From Alphaproteobacteria bacterium (GTDB taxonomy: Bacteria; Pseudomonadota; Alphaproteobacteria; Micropepsales; Micropepsaceae): a stretch of DNA of 41,910 nucleotides. The notes below the pieces were generated by a model, which made no database searches, was not told where the DNA came from, and saw only the letters and a list, made by a program, of their open reading frames with translations. This document shows positions 25,056 through 33,533 of the stretch, one piece after another; the stretch's first letter is position 1, and each line of letters opens with the position of its first letter. Where the stretch lies: the NCBI GenBank assembly GCA_018969785.1, contig JAGWXR010000004.1, positions 1 to 41,910 of the forward strand. The letters are read 5' to 3'. The position numbers were made by a program, and so were the translations under genes.

Positions 25056-26042
25056 ATGCCCAACAAGAAACCGCTGGTCATCGTAACGCGCAGGCTTCCG
25101 GACGCCATCGAGACCCGGATGCGGGAGCTCTTTGACGCCAGGCTCAATGTCGATGACGTCGCCATGACGCGCGATCAGCTGATTGATGCCGTCCAGCGCG
25201 CCGACGTGATTGTACCGACCGTCACCGACCGGCTGGACGCGCGCATACTCTCCCGCGCCGGCGAGCGTTTGCGCCTGATCGCGAACTTCGGTGCAGGCGT
25301 TGACAACATCGACCTCGAGACCGCAAGGGCCCGCGGTATTACGGTGACCAACACGCCGGGCGTCCTGACCGAGGACACCGCAGACATCACCATGGCCCTG
25401 ATCCTCGCCGTGCCCCGCCGCATCGTGGAAGGCTCGTCGATCATTTCGAGGGGCGAGTTCAAGGGCTGGTCGCCGACCTGGATGCTCGGGCAGCGCCTGA
25501 CAGGCAAGCGTCTCGGCATCATCGGCATGGGACGCATCGGACAGGCCGTGGCACGCAGGGCCAAGGCCTTCGGGCTGCAGATCCACTATCACAATCGCAA
25601 GGCCATCGCGAAACCCATCGAGGAAGAGCTCGAGGCCACATACTGGGACAGCCTCGACCAGATGCTGGCCCGCATGGACATCGTCTCCGTGAACTGCCCG
25701 CACACGCCGGCAACCTATCACCTGCTCTCCGCACGCCGCCTCAAGCTGATGAAGCCGTCGGCCTTCATCGTGAACACGGCCCGCGGCGAGGTAATCGACG
25801 AGAACGCGCTGGCCCGCATGCTCGAGGCAAACGAGATTGCCGGCGCCGGCCTCGACGTGTTCGAGCACGAGCCCGCCGTCAATCCCAAGCTTCTCAAGCT
25901 GCGCAACGTCGTGCTTCTGCCGCACATGGGATCGGCAACCCTTGAAGGCCGCATCGACATGGGCGAGAAGGTCATCATCAACATCAAGACCTTCGCCGAC
26001 GGTCACAAGCCGCCTGACCGCGTTCTCGCGGCGATGTTGTGA
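25056..26042 (+). CDS. D-2-hydroxyacid dehydrogenase (D-glycerate/glyoxylate reductase type)
   Basis: 328 aa. The NAD(P)-binding motif LGIIGMGRIGQAVARR covers GMGRIG at 157-162. The catalytic triad of the family is complete: R243 (NTARGEVID), E272 (FEHEP) and H290 (LLPHMGSAT). NFGAGVDNID around residue 80 is the family substrate-loop motif. Closest in pattern to alphaproteobacterial GyaR-type glyoxylate/hydroxypyruvate reductases, but the exact substrate is not certain. The stop overlaps the GTG of the next gene by 4 bp. Confidence 0.92.
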   Translation: MPNKKPLVIVTRRLPDAIETRMRELFDARLNVDDVAMTRDQLIDAVQRADVIVPTVTDRLDARILSRAGERLRLIANFGAGVDNIDLETARARGITVTNTPGVLTEDTADITMALILAVPRRIVEGSSIISRGEFKGWSPTWMLGQRLTGKRLGIIGMGRIGQAVARRAKAFGLQIHYHNRKAIAKPIEEELEATYWDSLDQMLARMDIVSVNCPHTPATYHLLSARRLKLMKPSAFIVNTARGEVIDENALARMLEANEIAGAGLDVFEHEPAVNPKLLKLRNVVLLPHMGSATLEGRIDMGEKVIINIKTFADGHKPPDRVLAAML

Positions 26043-27226
26043 GCCACCACCCTCTTCTGCGCGTGAACCCGAAGCAGGTCGCCCGCCTGAAGGCAGGCGC
26101 GCCATGGGTCTATTCGAACGAAGTGGTCATGGACCGCGCGACCAAGGCGCTGAAGCCCGGCACGCTTGTGGACGTGGCCGGTGAACGGGACGGCCGCTTC
26201 GGGACGGCGACATTCAACCCGCACAGCCTCATCGCAGCACGCATCCTGACACCGACGCCGTCGGTCGGGATCGACGCCCGCTTTTTCGCCGCGCGCCTCA
26301 GTGCAGCCGCCGCCCTGCGGGACAGGCTGCTGCCAGGCCCCTCCTACCGCCTCGTTCACGCCGAGGCTGACGGTTGCCCCGGCCTCGTCATCGACCGTTT
26401 CGGGGATGTATTCGTTGCCCAGTCGGGAACCGCAGGCATGGACAGCCTCGAACCCCACTGGCGTACGGCCCTCGAACAGGTCTTTTCGCCGCGCGCCATT
26501 TTCATAAAGAACGATGCTCCTTCACGCGCACATGAAGGTCTGGCCGAGGACGTTCGCTGCGCCCTTGGTGACGCCAGCACCCTCGCGACGGTCGAGGAAG
26601 GCGGCATCGTGCATCGCTTCTCGCCGCTCGCCGCCCAGAAGACCGGCTGGTACTTCGACCAGCGCGACAACCGCGGCTTCCTCGTTCCTCTCGCGAAGGG
26701 CCAGCGCCTGCTGGATGCCTTCAGCTACACCGGCGCCCTCGCGCTGGCCGCGCTAAGGCACGGCGCAACCGGCGCCCTGATGCTCGACTCGTCTGCACCC
26801 GCCCTCGACCAGGCCATGGCCACCGCACGCGAGAACGGCATCGGGAACGGCATCGAGGCACGGCGCTGCGATGCCATGCTGGAACTGGAGGCCATGGGAC
26901 AGCGCGGCGACCGCTTTGGCGTCGTCTCCTGCGACCCGCCCCCCTTTGTACGCGCGCGCAAGGACCTCGAGGCCGGCGCACGCGGCTATCGCAAGCTGGC
27001 CCGGCTCTGCGCGCAACTTGTCCAGCCCGGCGGCTTCCTGTGCATCGCCTCCTGCAGCCACGCGATATCGGCCGAGCGCTTCCAGGAAGAATGTGCGATC
27101 GGCATCCATCGCACCGGCCGTCAGGCACGCATCATCCGCGCCAGCGGCGCAGGCCCCGATCATCCGGTGCATCCCATGCTCCCGGAGACGGCCTACCTCA
27201 AGTCATTCGTCTACCAGCTGGACTGA
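26039..27226 (+). CDS. RlmI-like class I SAM-dependent rRNA methyltransferase
   Basis: 395 aa from GTG 26039, overlapping the dehydrogenase stop. An N-terminal PUA domain (RVNPKQVARLKAGAPWVYSNEV) precedes a central linker with GLVIDRFGD. The methyltransferase core has TGWYFDQRDNRGFL, LLDAFSYTGALALAALRHGA (SAM motif I), CDPPPF (motif IV) and ASCSHAISAERF. RlmI makes m5C1962 in E. coli 23S rRNA; the same layout covers RlmK/L-like relatives, so the exact target is inferred. Confidence 0.92.
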   Translation: MSHHPLLRVNPKQVARLKAGAPWVYSNEVVMDRATKALKPGTLVDVAGERDGRFGTATFNPHSLIAARILTPTPSVGIDARFFAARLSAAAALRDRLLPGPSYRLVHAEADGCPGLVIDRFGDVFVAQSGTAGMDSLEPHWRTALEQVFSPRAIFIKNDAPSRAHEGLAEDVRCALGDASTLATVEEGGIVHRFSPLAAQKTGWYFDQRDNRGFLVPLAKGQRLLDAFSYTGALALAALRHGATGALMLDSSAPALDQAMATARENGIGNGIEARRCDAMLELEAMGQRGDRFGVVSCDPPPFVRARKDLEAGARGYRKLARLCAQLVQPGGFLCIASCSHAISAERFQEECAIGIHRTGRQARIIRASGAGPDHPVHPMLPETAYLKSFVYQLD

Positions 27227-27232
27227 CGCGTC

Positions 27233-28150
27233 ATGCTGCGCCAGGCAATCGCGATCGCCCTTGTCTCCATGCTCCCGGCATGCACCTCGCTGGACCTGCA
27301 GGAGGACATGGGGCTGCCACCGCCCGCGGCAGTGCCCGGCCCCGCCGTCACCGAAGGCATCGACAGCTACATGCAGCAGCGCATGCGGGTCGAAAGCGTC
27401 GGCTTCCGCCTGAGGCAGGCGGCCGCACCCGCCTGCGCCAGGCAAGGCGCGACACGAGATGACATCGGCCTCGTCGTGTGGTCGCTGGCAAGCTTCCCCA
27501 ACCCCGACGACCGCGCGCGGCTGCAACGTCTCTTCAGCCTGACCGAAGCAGTCACCGTGGCGCTCGCCGTCGACGACGGTCCTGCCGACAAGGCAGGGAT
27601 CAGGCCCGGCCAGGTCATCACGCATATCGACGGCATCGTCTTGCCCACCGGGCAGGGCGCGACAGCCCGCTTCATCACGCTGTCGAGCGAAGCGGCCAGT
27701 CGCGGCAACGTGATCCTGCGCCTCGCCGACGGCCAGGAACGCACCCTCCGGCCGGTACCCGTCTGCAGAAGCCCCGTATTGCTCGTGCGCAGCAACGACA
27801 TGAACGCCGCAACCGACGGCAATGCGGTCGCGATGACGACGGGTCTCTATGCCCTGCTGCGGTCAGATGACGAGATCGCCCTTATCCTCGGGCATGAACT
27901 GGCCCACATTCTTCTCGGCCACATGGCATCGCGGTCAGCCGCAGACCCCGCGCGCGAGATCGAGGCCGACCGCACCGGGCTCGAGCTCGCAGCAAGCGCA
28001 GGCTTCGACATCAACGCAGCCCCCGCCCTCTGGAAGCGGCTAAACAACATGCAGGCGGCAGCCAGCCTGTCGGCGACCCATCCCGCGGGCCCGGCACGCG
28101 AAGCCGCCATCCGCCGGGCCGTCGACGAGATACGCAGCCGCCGCCCCTGA
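27233..28150 (+). CDS. PDZ-containing M48-family metallopeptidase lipoprotein
   Basis: 305 aa. A lipoprotein signal ends in the lipobox LPAC (C17). A PDZ-like domain lies at about 100-175 (GPADKAGIRPGQVITHIDG). The zinc peptidase follows: HELAH at 221-225 with a third ligand in EIEADRTGLEL (E244). M48 peptidases of the periplasm (BepA/LoiP-like) take part in outer-membrane protein quality control; a PDZ domain before the catalytic site points to substrate recognition. It starts 6 bp after the methyltransferase gene and converges on the ABC exporter gene. Confidence 0.88.
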   Translation: MLRQAIAIALVSMLPACTSLDLQEDMGLPPPAAVPGPAVTEGIDSYMQQRMRVESVGFRLRQAAAPACARQGATRDDIGLVVWSLASFPNPDDRARLQRLFSLTEAVTVALAVDDGPADKAGIRPGQVITHIDGIVLPTGQGATARFITLSSEAASRGNVILRLADGQERTLRPVPVCRSPVLLVRSNDMNAATDGNAVAMTTGLYALLRSDDEIALILGHELAHILLGHMASRSAADPAREIEADRTGLELAASAGFDINAAPALWKRLNNMQAAASLSATHPAGPAREAAIRRAVDEIRSRRP

Positions 28151-28166
28151 AGGCGAGACCCTCCAG

Positions 28167-30032
28167 CTACCCTTCGATGAATCCGCCGACCTGGCGGTTC
28201 CAGAGCTGCGCATAGGGCCCGTTGCGCGCCAGAAGCTCGGCATGGCTGCCCGCTTCCACGATGCGCCCGGCCTCGAGGTACACGATGCGGTCCATGCCCA
28301 CGATCGTCGACAGCCGGTGGGCAATGGCAATCACGGTGCGCCCCTTCATCAGTTCGAACAGCGCCTCCTGGATCAGGTGCTCGCTTTCGGAATCCAGCGA
28401 TGACGTCGCCTCGTCGAGCACCAGGATCTTGGCATCCTTGATCAGCGCGCGCGCGATGGCCACGCGCTGGCGTTCGCCGCCCGAGAGCTTGATCCCCTGC
28501 TCGCCAACGATCGTATCGTAGCCGGCTTCACGCCCGGTGATGAAGTCGTGCGCGTGCGCGTCCTTCGCTGCCGCAACCACGAGCTGCTCTTCCGCGTCAG
28601 GCCGCGAATAGCGGATATTGTCGCGCACGGGCCGGTGGAACACGCCCGGCATCTGCTGCACCTCGGCAATCGCCTCGTTCACGGAATCCCACGTCACGGA
28701 CGACACGTCCTGCCCGTCGATCAGCACCCGTCCCGACTGCGGCTCGAATTGCCGCCGCATCAGCTTGACCAGCGTCGACTTGCCAGCCCCTGACTTGCCG
28801 ACAAGCCCCACCCGCTCGCCTGCATTGATCTTCAGCGTCAATCCCTCGAACACCGGATGCCCGTCGGCATGCGCAAAGGTAATGTTGTCGAACAGGATCT
28901 CGCCGCGGGAAACCGCGAGCGGCTTGGCGCCGGGCCGGTCGACGATTTCATGGGGCTGCGTCACAAGTTCCAGTGCTTCGGAAAGCGTCCCGAGCTGCTC
29001 GAAGAAATCCAGCATGCGATACGAGAGTTCCTGGACCGAGGTGGCAATCATCGACCCCAGGAAGAAGATCATCGTGAAGGCGCCGATCGTGATGGTGCCG
29101 GCAAGCGCATCGTTCACCGACATGACGATGAGCCCCGCCAGCAGCACAAGCATGGCCGTCGACATGAACAGCCGCATGACAATCAGGAACCAGCGCAGCG
29201 ATTGCGAGGCATTCATCTCGTCGGCCAGGAACCGGGACAGGAACTGGCGCTCATGCGCGGCACGTGCAAAGGCCCGGACAAGGTCGGCATTCGAGATCGC
29301 ATCGATCAGCTTGCCCGTCGACGTCGACACCTCGTCCGAGAAGGTCTTCGAAAGCTCCACGCAGCGCCGGGCCAGGAACATGACCATGACCAGATAGATT
29401 GCAGCCCATCCGAAAAGCAGCACTGCATAGGTCGCGCTCTGCATCGCCAGCAGCACGCCGCCGACGCCCAGAAGAACGACGATGCGGACGCATTCAAACG
29501 CGACGATGTTCAGCAGCGACACGGTGGCCTGCCCAGCCTGCTTGACCTTCTGGCCCAGCTTGCCGGCAAAGTTCTCCTGGAAATAGCGCGGACTGTGTCC
29601 CAGCAAATAGGCAAACAGGTACTTCTGCGCGAGCGCCCGCATGCGCGGGCTCATGTAGATGTCGATTGCCTCTGCAGACCGGAAGACAACAGCCGGCGCA
29701 TACCAGACGAACGCAAACAGCAGCACATAGGGCGCAACCCCACCCCAGTCACCACTGCCCGCACGAACAGCCTCAGTCAGCGCATTGATCATGCGCCCGA
29801 GCACATAGGGGTTCATCGCCTGGATCGCGGTCGCAAGCGCGACCGCAACGACGAACCCTGCGACATGCATCCGGTAATGGCGCGTGACGAGGAACAGCAG
29901 GAACGCAAAAGGCGAGCCCGGCACCCGCTCGGGTCCGCTCACCTCGCCAAGCGGTTCCTCGGGCGGTTCACGCGTGAGAAGGCCCGCCGCAAAGCGGTGC
30001 GCGTGGCGACGGCCATGACGCGTTTCAGGCAT
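28167..30032 (-). CDS. ABC exporter, fused permease and ATPase (half-transporter)
   Basis: 621 aa from ATG 30032; an in-frame GTG at 30080 would add 16 residues but has no ribosome site. An approximately 50-residue charged cytoplasmic extension is followed by six TM helices (about 45-310). The ATPase has Walker A GLVGKSGAGKSTL, Q-loop EVQQMPGVF, signature LSGGERQRVAIARAL, Walker B ILVLDEATSSLD and the H-loop AHRLST. It should work as a homodimer in the inner membrane exporting lipids, peptides or drugs. The substrate cannot be read from the sequence. Confidence 0.93.
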   Translation of the reverse strand: MPETRHGRRHAHRFAAGLLTREPPEEPLGEVSGPERVPGSPFAFLLFLVTRHYRMHVAGFVVAVALATAIQAMNPYVLGRMINALTEAVRAGSGDWGGVAPYVLLFAFVWYAPAVVFRSAEAIDIYMSPRMRALAQKYLFAYLLGHSPRYFQENFAGKLGQKVKQAGQATVSLLNIVAFECVRIVVLLGVGGVLLAMQSATYAVLLFGWAAIYLVMVMFLARRCVELSKTFSDEVSTSTGKLIDAISNADLVRAFARAAHERQFLSRFLADEMNASQSLRWFLIVMRLFMSTAMLVLLAGLIVMSVNDALAGTITIGAFTMIFFLGSMIATSVQELSYRMLDFFEQLGTLSEALELVTQPHEIVDRPGAKPLAVSRGEILFDNITFAHADGHPVFEGLTLKINAGERVGLVGKSGAGKSTLVKLMRRQFEPQSGRVLIDGQDVSSVTWDSVNEAIAEVQQMPGVFHRPVRDNIRYSRPDAEEQLVVAAAKDAHAHDFITGREAGYDTIVGEQGIKLSGGERQRVAIARALIKDAKILVLDEATSSLDSESEHLIQEALFELMKGRTVIAIAHRLSTIVGMDRIVYLEAGRIVEAGSHAELLARNGPYAQLWNRQVGGFIEG

Positions 30033-30147
30033 CTCCAGGACCCGGCTTGTGACGAAGGGGGCCGAGGAATATCGCCTCACGGCGAAAAAGGCGAGAACCC
30101 TGCAGCGGCAATCCGCAGGCCGACGCCCGCGGCAGGCACAGCAGCGA

Positions 30148-30915
30148 CTACCCGGGCCCGCAGAGCCGGCAGGCGGGATCCGGGGGCAGCTTCACCGTCC
30201 GCACCGTGCCGCCAAGGCCGTCATAGAGCAGCAGGCGCCCGGCCAGCGTCTCCCCGATGCCGAGGATCTCCTTCAGCGATTCGAGTGCCTGCATCGACCC
30301 GATCACCCCGGTCAGCGCCCCTAGGATACCGGCCTCCGTGCATGTTGCGGCCCCCTCTGGGGCCTCCGGCACGAGGCAGCGATAGCAGGGGTAAACGCGC
30401 TGTCCTTCCGGACGCACATGCGCCTTGTAGACCGCAAGCTGCCCGTCGAACTGCCCGACGGCCGCCGAGACAAGCGTGCGCCCCATGCGATAGCAGGTGT
30501 CGTTCACGAGCAGTCGCGTGGCAAAGTTGTCCGACCCATCCAGCACCAGGTCGTGGGCTTGCACCAGCGCATCGGCATTCCCGGGCGAGAATCGCGTGGA
30601 ATGCATCTCCACGCGCGCATGCGGATTGATCGCAAGCGCGCGCTCCGCCGCACTCTCGGTCTTCAGGCGCCCGACATCCTGCGTGCGGTGGGCGATCTGG
30701 CGCTGCAGGTTCGACAGCGAAACCCTGTCAGGGTCGACGACGCCGATCAGGCCGACACCCGCCGCCGCCAGATAGAGGATGGCCGGGCTGCCCAGCCCCC
30801 CTGCGCCGATGACCAGCACGCGCGCCTGCGAAAGGCGCGCCTGTCCGGCACCGCCAACCTCGCGCAGGATCAAGTGGCGCGCGTAGCGCTCGACTTCCTC
30901 GTCTGAAAGCCTCAT
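30148..30915 (-). CDS. HesA/MoeB/ThiF-family adenylyltransferase (E1-like)
   Basis: 255 aa. The ATP site is RVLVIGAGGLGSPAILYLAAAGVG. DPDRVSLSNLQRQIAHRT holds the conserved Asp and Arg. Two CxxC pairs (CYRC and CRLC) bind zinc, and the putative catalytic Cys lies in AATCTEAGILG. It adenylates the C-terminal glycine of a ubiquitin-like sulfur carrier (MoaD or ThiS). No MoaD/ThiS gene or rhodanese domain is present, so the partner is unknown. It starts 33 bp after DUF3501 on the same strand, so it may belong to the Fe-S/DUF3501 transcript. Confidence 0.9.
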   Translation of the reverse strand: MRLSDEEVERYARHLILREVGGAGQARLSQARVLVIGAGGLGSPAILYLAAAGVGLIGVVDPDRVSLSNLQRQIAHRTQDVGRLKTESAAERALAINPHARVEMHSTRFSPGNADALVQAHDLVLDGSDNFATRLLVNDTCYRMGRTLVSAAVGQFDGQLAVYKAHVRPEGQRVYPCYRCLVPEAPEGAATCTEAGILGALTGVIGSMQALESLKEILGIGETLAGRLLLYDGLGGTVRTVKLPPDPACRLCGPG

Positions 30916-30948
30916 GGCGCCACTATAGCAGGACGCCCTTCCCCGGCA

Positions 30949-31542
30949 TCAGGCAAAGTCACCTGCAAGTTCCTGCCGCGTTGCACCCTGCAGAACGGCA
31001 ATGTGCCCGTAGTTGGAATGGGTGAACCCCAGCATCACCGGCACGGACGCATCCCGGAACCGTGAAATCTGCGCCGGTGTGAGGGTGAACCGGATGAAAT
31101 GCACCGACGAAGTCTTTCCGTCCGGCGTCGTCCGTTCGGTCTCCTGCTCGAAACCGGCCTTGAGGCGCTCCCCGCCAATGTCGAGGAAAATGGTCTCCTC
31201 GACATGCGTGAGCTGGCGCAGGATCACGGCGCGCTGCCGCTCATCCTCGATCTCGAACATCACCGTCGCGACAAGCTCGTTGCCCTGCGGGATGAGGGGG
31301 TTATAGGCCCTCAATTCGTCATCAACCTGCTCAGCCCCGCCCTTCTCGATGTAGAGCATCTCCTGGACTTGCTGCAGCATGGTCTCGAAGCACTCGAAAT
31401 AGAACGTGGCATGCGGCCCGACTTCAACCCGCCGCAGCCTCTTGCGCGGCAGGATCGCCTTGCGGCGCTCGGCACGTTGAGCCGCATAGGCCGACGTGTC
31501 GATGATGTCGTCGCGTGTGATCTTCCTGAGCTTCTGAGGCAT
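30949..31542 (-). CDS. DUF3501 family protein
   Basis: 197 aa, soluble, no cysteine-based motif apart from FECFETM. The N-terminal ITRDDIIDTSAYAAQRAERRKAI and the central HATFYFECFETMLQQVQEML are characteristic of DUF3501, a family of unknown function. It begins 4 bp after the Fe-S protein gene, so the two are almost surely co-translated. From general knowledge of the family it travels with rubrerythrin and HdrD/GlpC-like Fe-S proteins, as here. Its role might be in assembly or regulation of that pair; this is inference. Confidence 0.85.
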   Translation of the reverse strand: MPQKLRKITRDDIIDTSAYAAQRAERRKAILPRKRLRRVEVGPHATFYFECFETMLQQVQEMLYIEKGGAEQVDDELRAYNPLIPQGNELVATVMFEIEDERQRAVILRQLTHVEETIFLDIGGERLKAGFEQETERTTPDGKTSSVHFIRFTLTPAQISRFRDASVPVMLGFTHSNYGHIAVLQGATRQELAGDFA

Positions 31543-31546
31543 CTGA

Positions 31547-32890
31547 CTACTCCACCAGTCCGTAGGCTTTCGCCATGAGTTCGATCGGATGCGCCGTGTC
31601 CGAGACGACCTTGCTCTCGTCCTGCGCCCGCATGATCTGCTTCAGGTGCTTGGCGGCCAGCGGACAATCAGACACGACATGCGCGTGCCCCTGCCCCGCC
31701 GCCGTGCGCGCCGCCGGTCGCCCCACCTTCACCGCAAGGTCATGGGTCGGCTGAAGCACCCCGAACGTGCCGCCATGTCCTGAACAGCGCTCGATGACGT
31801 CTACCTTGGTCTCGGGCAGGAGCCTGAGCATCTCGGCCGCCTTCGGCCCCATGTTCTGCGCGCGCGCATGGCACGCGAGGTGAACGCTGACCCCGCCGTC
31901 AACCGGCTTCGCACCCGCCGGCAGCCCATCCTTCTTGGCAATATCAACCACATATTCGTCGATGTCGAACGTGGCCTTGGCAAGGCGCGCGACATTCTCG
32001 TTCTTGGGCACGATGAGCGGCCACTCGAACTTGAACATCAGCCCGCAGCTCGCCGTGAGCGTGATGATGTCATAGCCCTTGTCGATATAGGGCACGAGCG
32101 CCGCCGAAACCTTCTCCGCCTGCGCGGCGACGCGCTCGAGGTTGGCCTGCTCGAGGAACGGCATGCCGCAGCAGCCCGGATACTCGACGATCGCCTCGAC
32201 CCCGAGGTGGTTGAGCAGCTTGCGCGCCGCCATGCCGGTGATGGGCCTGTTGTAATTCACGAAGCACGTCGCAAACAGCAGCGCCTTGCGCTTGCCGAAG
32301 GCGGGCGCCGCCTCGTTTGCAAAACCGGGGTCGCCCCGATCCTGCATGACGAAGGTGCGGGTGTTGAACTTCGGCAGTTCCGCGCGGGCATCGATGCCCG
32401 CCACGCTCTCGGCAAGCTTGCGCGTCGTCTTGTTCTTGACGTCCGAGCCCCAGTTCGCGACCGGCGCAACCACCGCCGCCACCGTGCCATTGCGGTCCAT
32501 CTCGGCAAGCTGGCGCGCCACGAAATGGGTCTTGCCCTTCGCAGCCTCTGCAGCCCGGTAGCGCAGCATCAGGTGCGGGAAATCCAGGTTGAATTCATGC
32601 GGCGGCACATAGGGACATTTCGTCATGAAGCACATGTCGCACAGCGTGCAGGCATCGACCACCTGTCCGAAATCCTCGGATTTCACGCCGTCCATTTCCT
32701 CCGTGGGCGAATTGTCGACAAGGTCGAACAGCCGGGGGAATGAATCGCAAAGGTTGAAGCAGCGCCGGCAGCCATGGCAGATGTCGAAGACGCGCCTCAT
32801 CTCCTCGTCGAGCTTTTTCTCGTCGAGGAAATCGGGCTCCTCCCAGTTCAGCGGATGCCGCACCGGAGCCTGCAGACTGCCTTCACGCAT
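31547..32890 (-). CDS. GlpC/heterodisulfide-reductase-like Fe-S protein
   Basis: 447 aa. Two 4Fe-4S ferredoxin sites lie near the N-terminus: C38-x2-C41-x2-C44-x3-C48, and C81-x2-C84-x2-C87-x4-C92-P with one extra spacer residue in the last gap. CCG-type domains follow: one ending EYPGCCGMPF, and a second with HLACHARAQN and ERCSGHGGTFG, where the usual CCG reads CSG. This is the layout of GlpC and HdrD-like electron-transfer subunits. No partner flavoprotein (GlpA/B) is nearby. Its neighbours are rubrerythrin and DUF3501, so it could feed electrons to the rubrerythrin; no direct proof exists in the sequence. Confidence 0.87.
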   Translation of the reverse strand: MREGSLQAPVRHPLNWEEPDFLDEKKLDEEMRRVFDICHGCRRCFNLCDSFPRLFDLVDNSPTEEMDGVKSEDFGQVVDACTLCDMCFMTKCPYVPPHEFNLDFPHLMLRYRAAEAAKGKTHFVARQLAEMDRNGTVAAVVAPVANWGSDVKNKTTRKLAESVAGIDARAELPKFNTRTFVMQDRGDPGFANEAAPAFGKRKALLFATCFVNYNRPITGMAARKLLNHLGVEAIVEYPGCCGMPFLEQANLERVAAQAEKVSAALVPYIDKGYDIITLTASCGLMFKFEWPLIVPKNENVARLAKATFDIDEYVVDIAKKDGLPAGAKPVDGGVSVHLACHARAQNMGPKAAEMLRLLPETKVDVIERCSGHGGTFGVLQPTHDLAVKVGRPAARTAAGQGHAHVVSDCPLAAKHLKQIMRAQDESKVVSDTAHPIELMAKAYGLVE

Positions 32891-32965
32891 GGGTCAAGTA
32901 CCTCTGGACGACAAGAGGCTGCAGCCCGGAAGCACGCACGAACCGCAAGCCTGGGGAACGGTGAG

Positions 32966-32999
32966 CAAAACGCCGGCAGGCCTCATGGCCCGCCGGCGT
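32966..32999 (-). terminator. Terminator after rubrerythrin
   Basis: On the minus strand ACGCCGGC-C-GGCC, tetraloop ATGA, then GGCC-T-GCCGGCGT gives a 12-bp stem with one C-T mismatch, ending in TTTT. It lies 14 bp past the rubrerythrin stop and upstream of the Fe-S gene, so it may reduce but not abolish read-through. Confidence 0.75.
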
Positions 33000-33013
33000 G
33001 AAGAACGCGGTGA

Positions 33014-33433
33014 TCAGCCCAGGTTGTCGAGCGCCTTCTGGAAGCGGCCGGCGTGGCTCTTCTCCGCCTTGGCCAGCGTCTCGAACCAGTCGGCGATCTC
33101 GTCGAAGCCTTCCTGGCGCGCGGTCTTGGCCATGCCCGGATACATGTCGGTGTACTCGTGCGTTTCACCGGCGATGGAAGCCTTCAGGTTGTCCGACGTG
33201 GAACCGATCTTCAGGCCCGTCGCCGGGTCACCCACGGCTTCAAGGAACTCGAGGTGGCCGTGCGCATGGCCCGTCTCGCCTTCGGCAGTCGAACGGAAGA
33301 CGGCGGCAACGTCATTGTAGCCTTCGACATCGGCCTTCTGCGCGAAATAGAGATAGCGGCGGTTGGCCTGGCTCTCGCCGGCGAATGCCGCCTTCAGGTT
33401 TTCGAGTGTTTTCGATGCTGCAAGCTTCGTCAT
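33014..33433 (-). CDS. Rubrerythrin (erythrin-type, no rubredoxin domain)
   Basis: 139 aa with ribosome site GGAAGGAGAGAGGAACC before ATG 33433. The diiron ligands are complete: FAGESQANRRY, STAEGETGHAHG, SIAGETHEY and AKAEKSHAGRF give two Glu plus two ExxH/ExxxH pairs. The C-terminal rubredoxin domain (CxxC...CxxC) of classical rubrerythrins is absent, so electrons must come from another protein. Rubrerythrins reduce hydrogen peroxide and can also store or oxidise iron. The Irr-box-like dyad sits in its promoter region, right after irrA, matching Irr control of iron-handling diiron proteins in alphaproteobacteria. Confidence 0.94.
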   Translation of the reverse strand: MTKLAASKTLENLKAAFAGESQANRRYLYFAQKADVEGYNDVAAVFRSTAEGETGHAHGHLEFLEAVGDPATGLKIGSTSDNLKASIAGETHEYTDMYPGMAKTARQEGFDEIADWFETLAKAEKSHAGRFQKALDNLG

Positions 33434-33516
33434 GGTTCCTCTCTCCTTCCAGTCAAACGAAAAAGGCGATCGTCCAGATGGTTAAAACTACTCGCCTTCG
33501 CCACGAAGTCAATAAG

Positions 33517-33531
33517 TTGGAATTATTCTAA
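33517..33531. promoter_or_regulatory. Irr-box-like dyad upstream of rubrerythrin
   Basis: TTGGAATTATTCTAA is an inverted repeat (TTGGAAT-T-ATTCTAA, one mismatch between the arms) of the TTAGAA/TTCTAA type described for alphaproteobacterial Irr (iron control element). It starts 2 bp after the irrA stop and 84 bp before the rubrerythrin start, just upstream of a TTGACT -35-like box on the minus strand. Confidence 0.7.
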
Positions 33532-33533
33532 TT

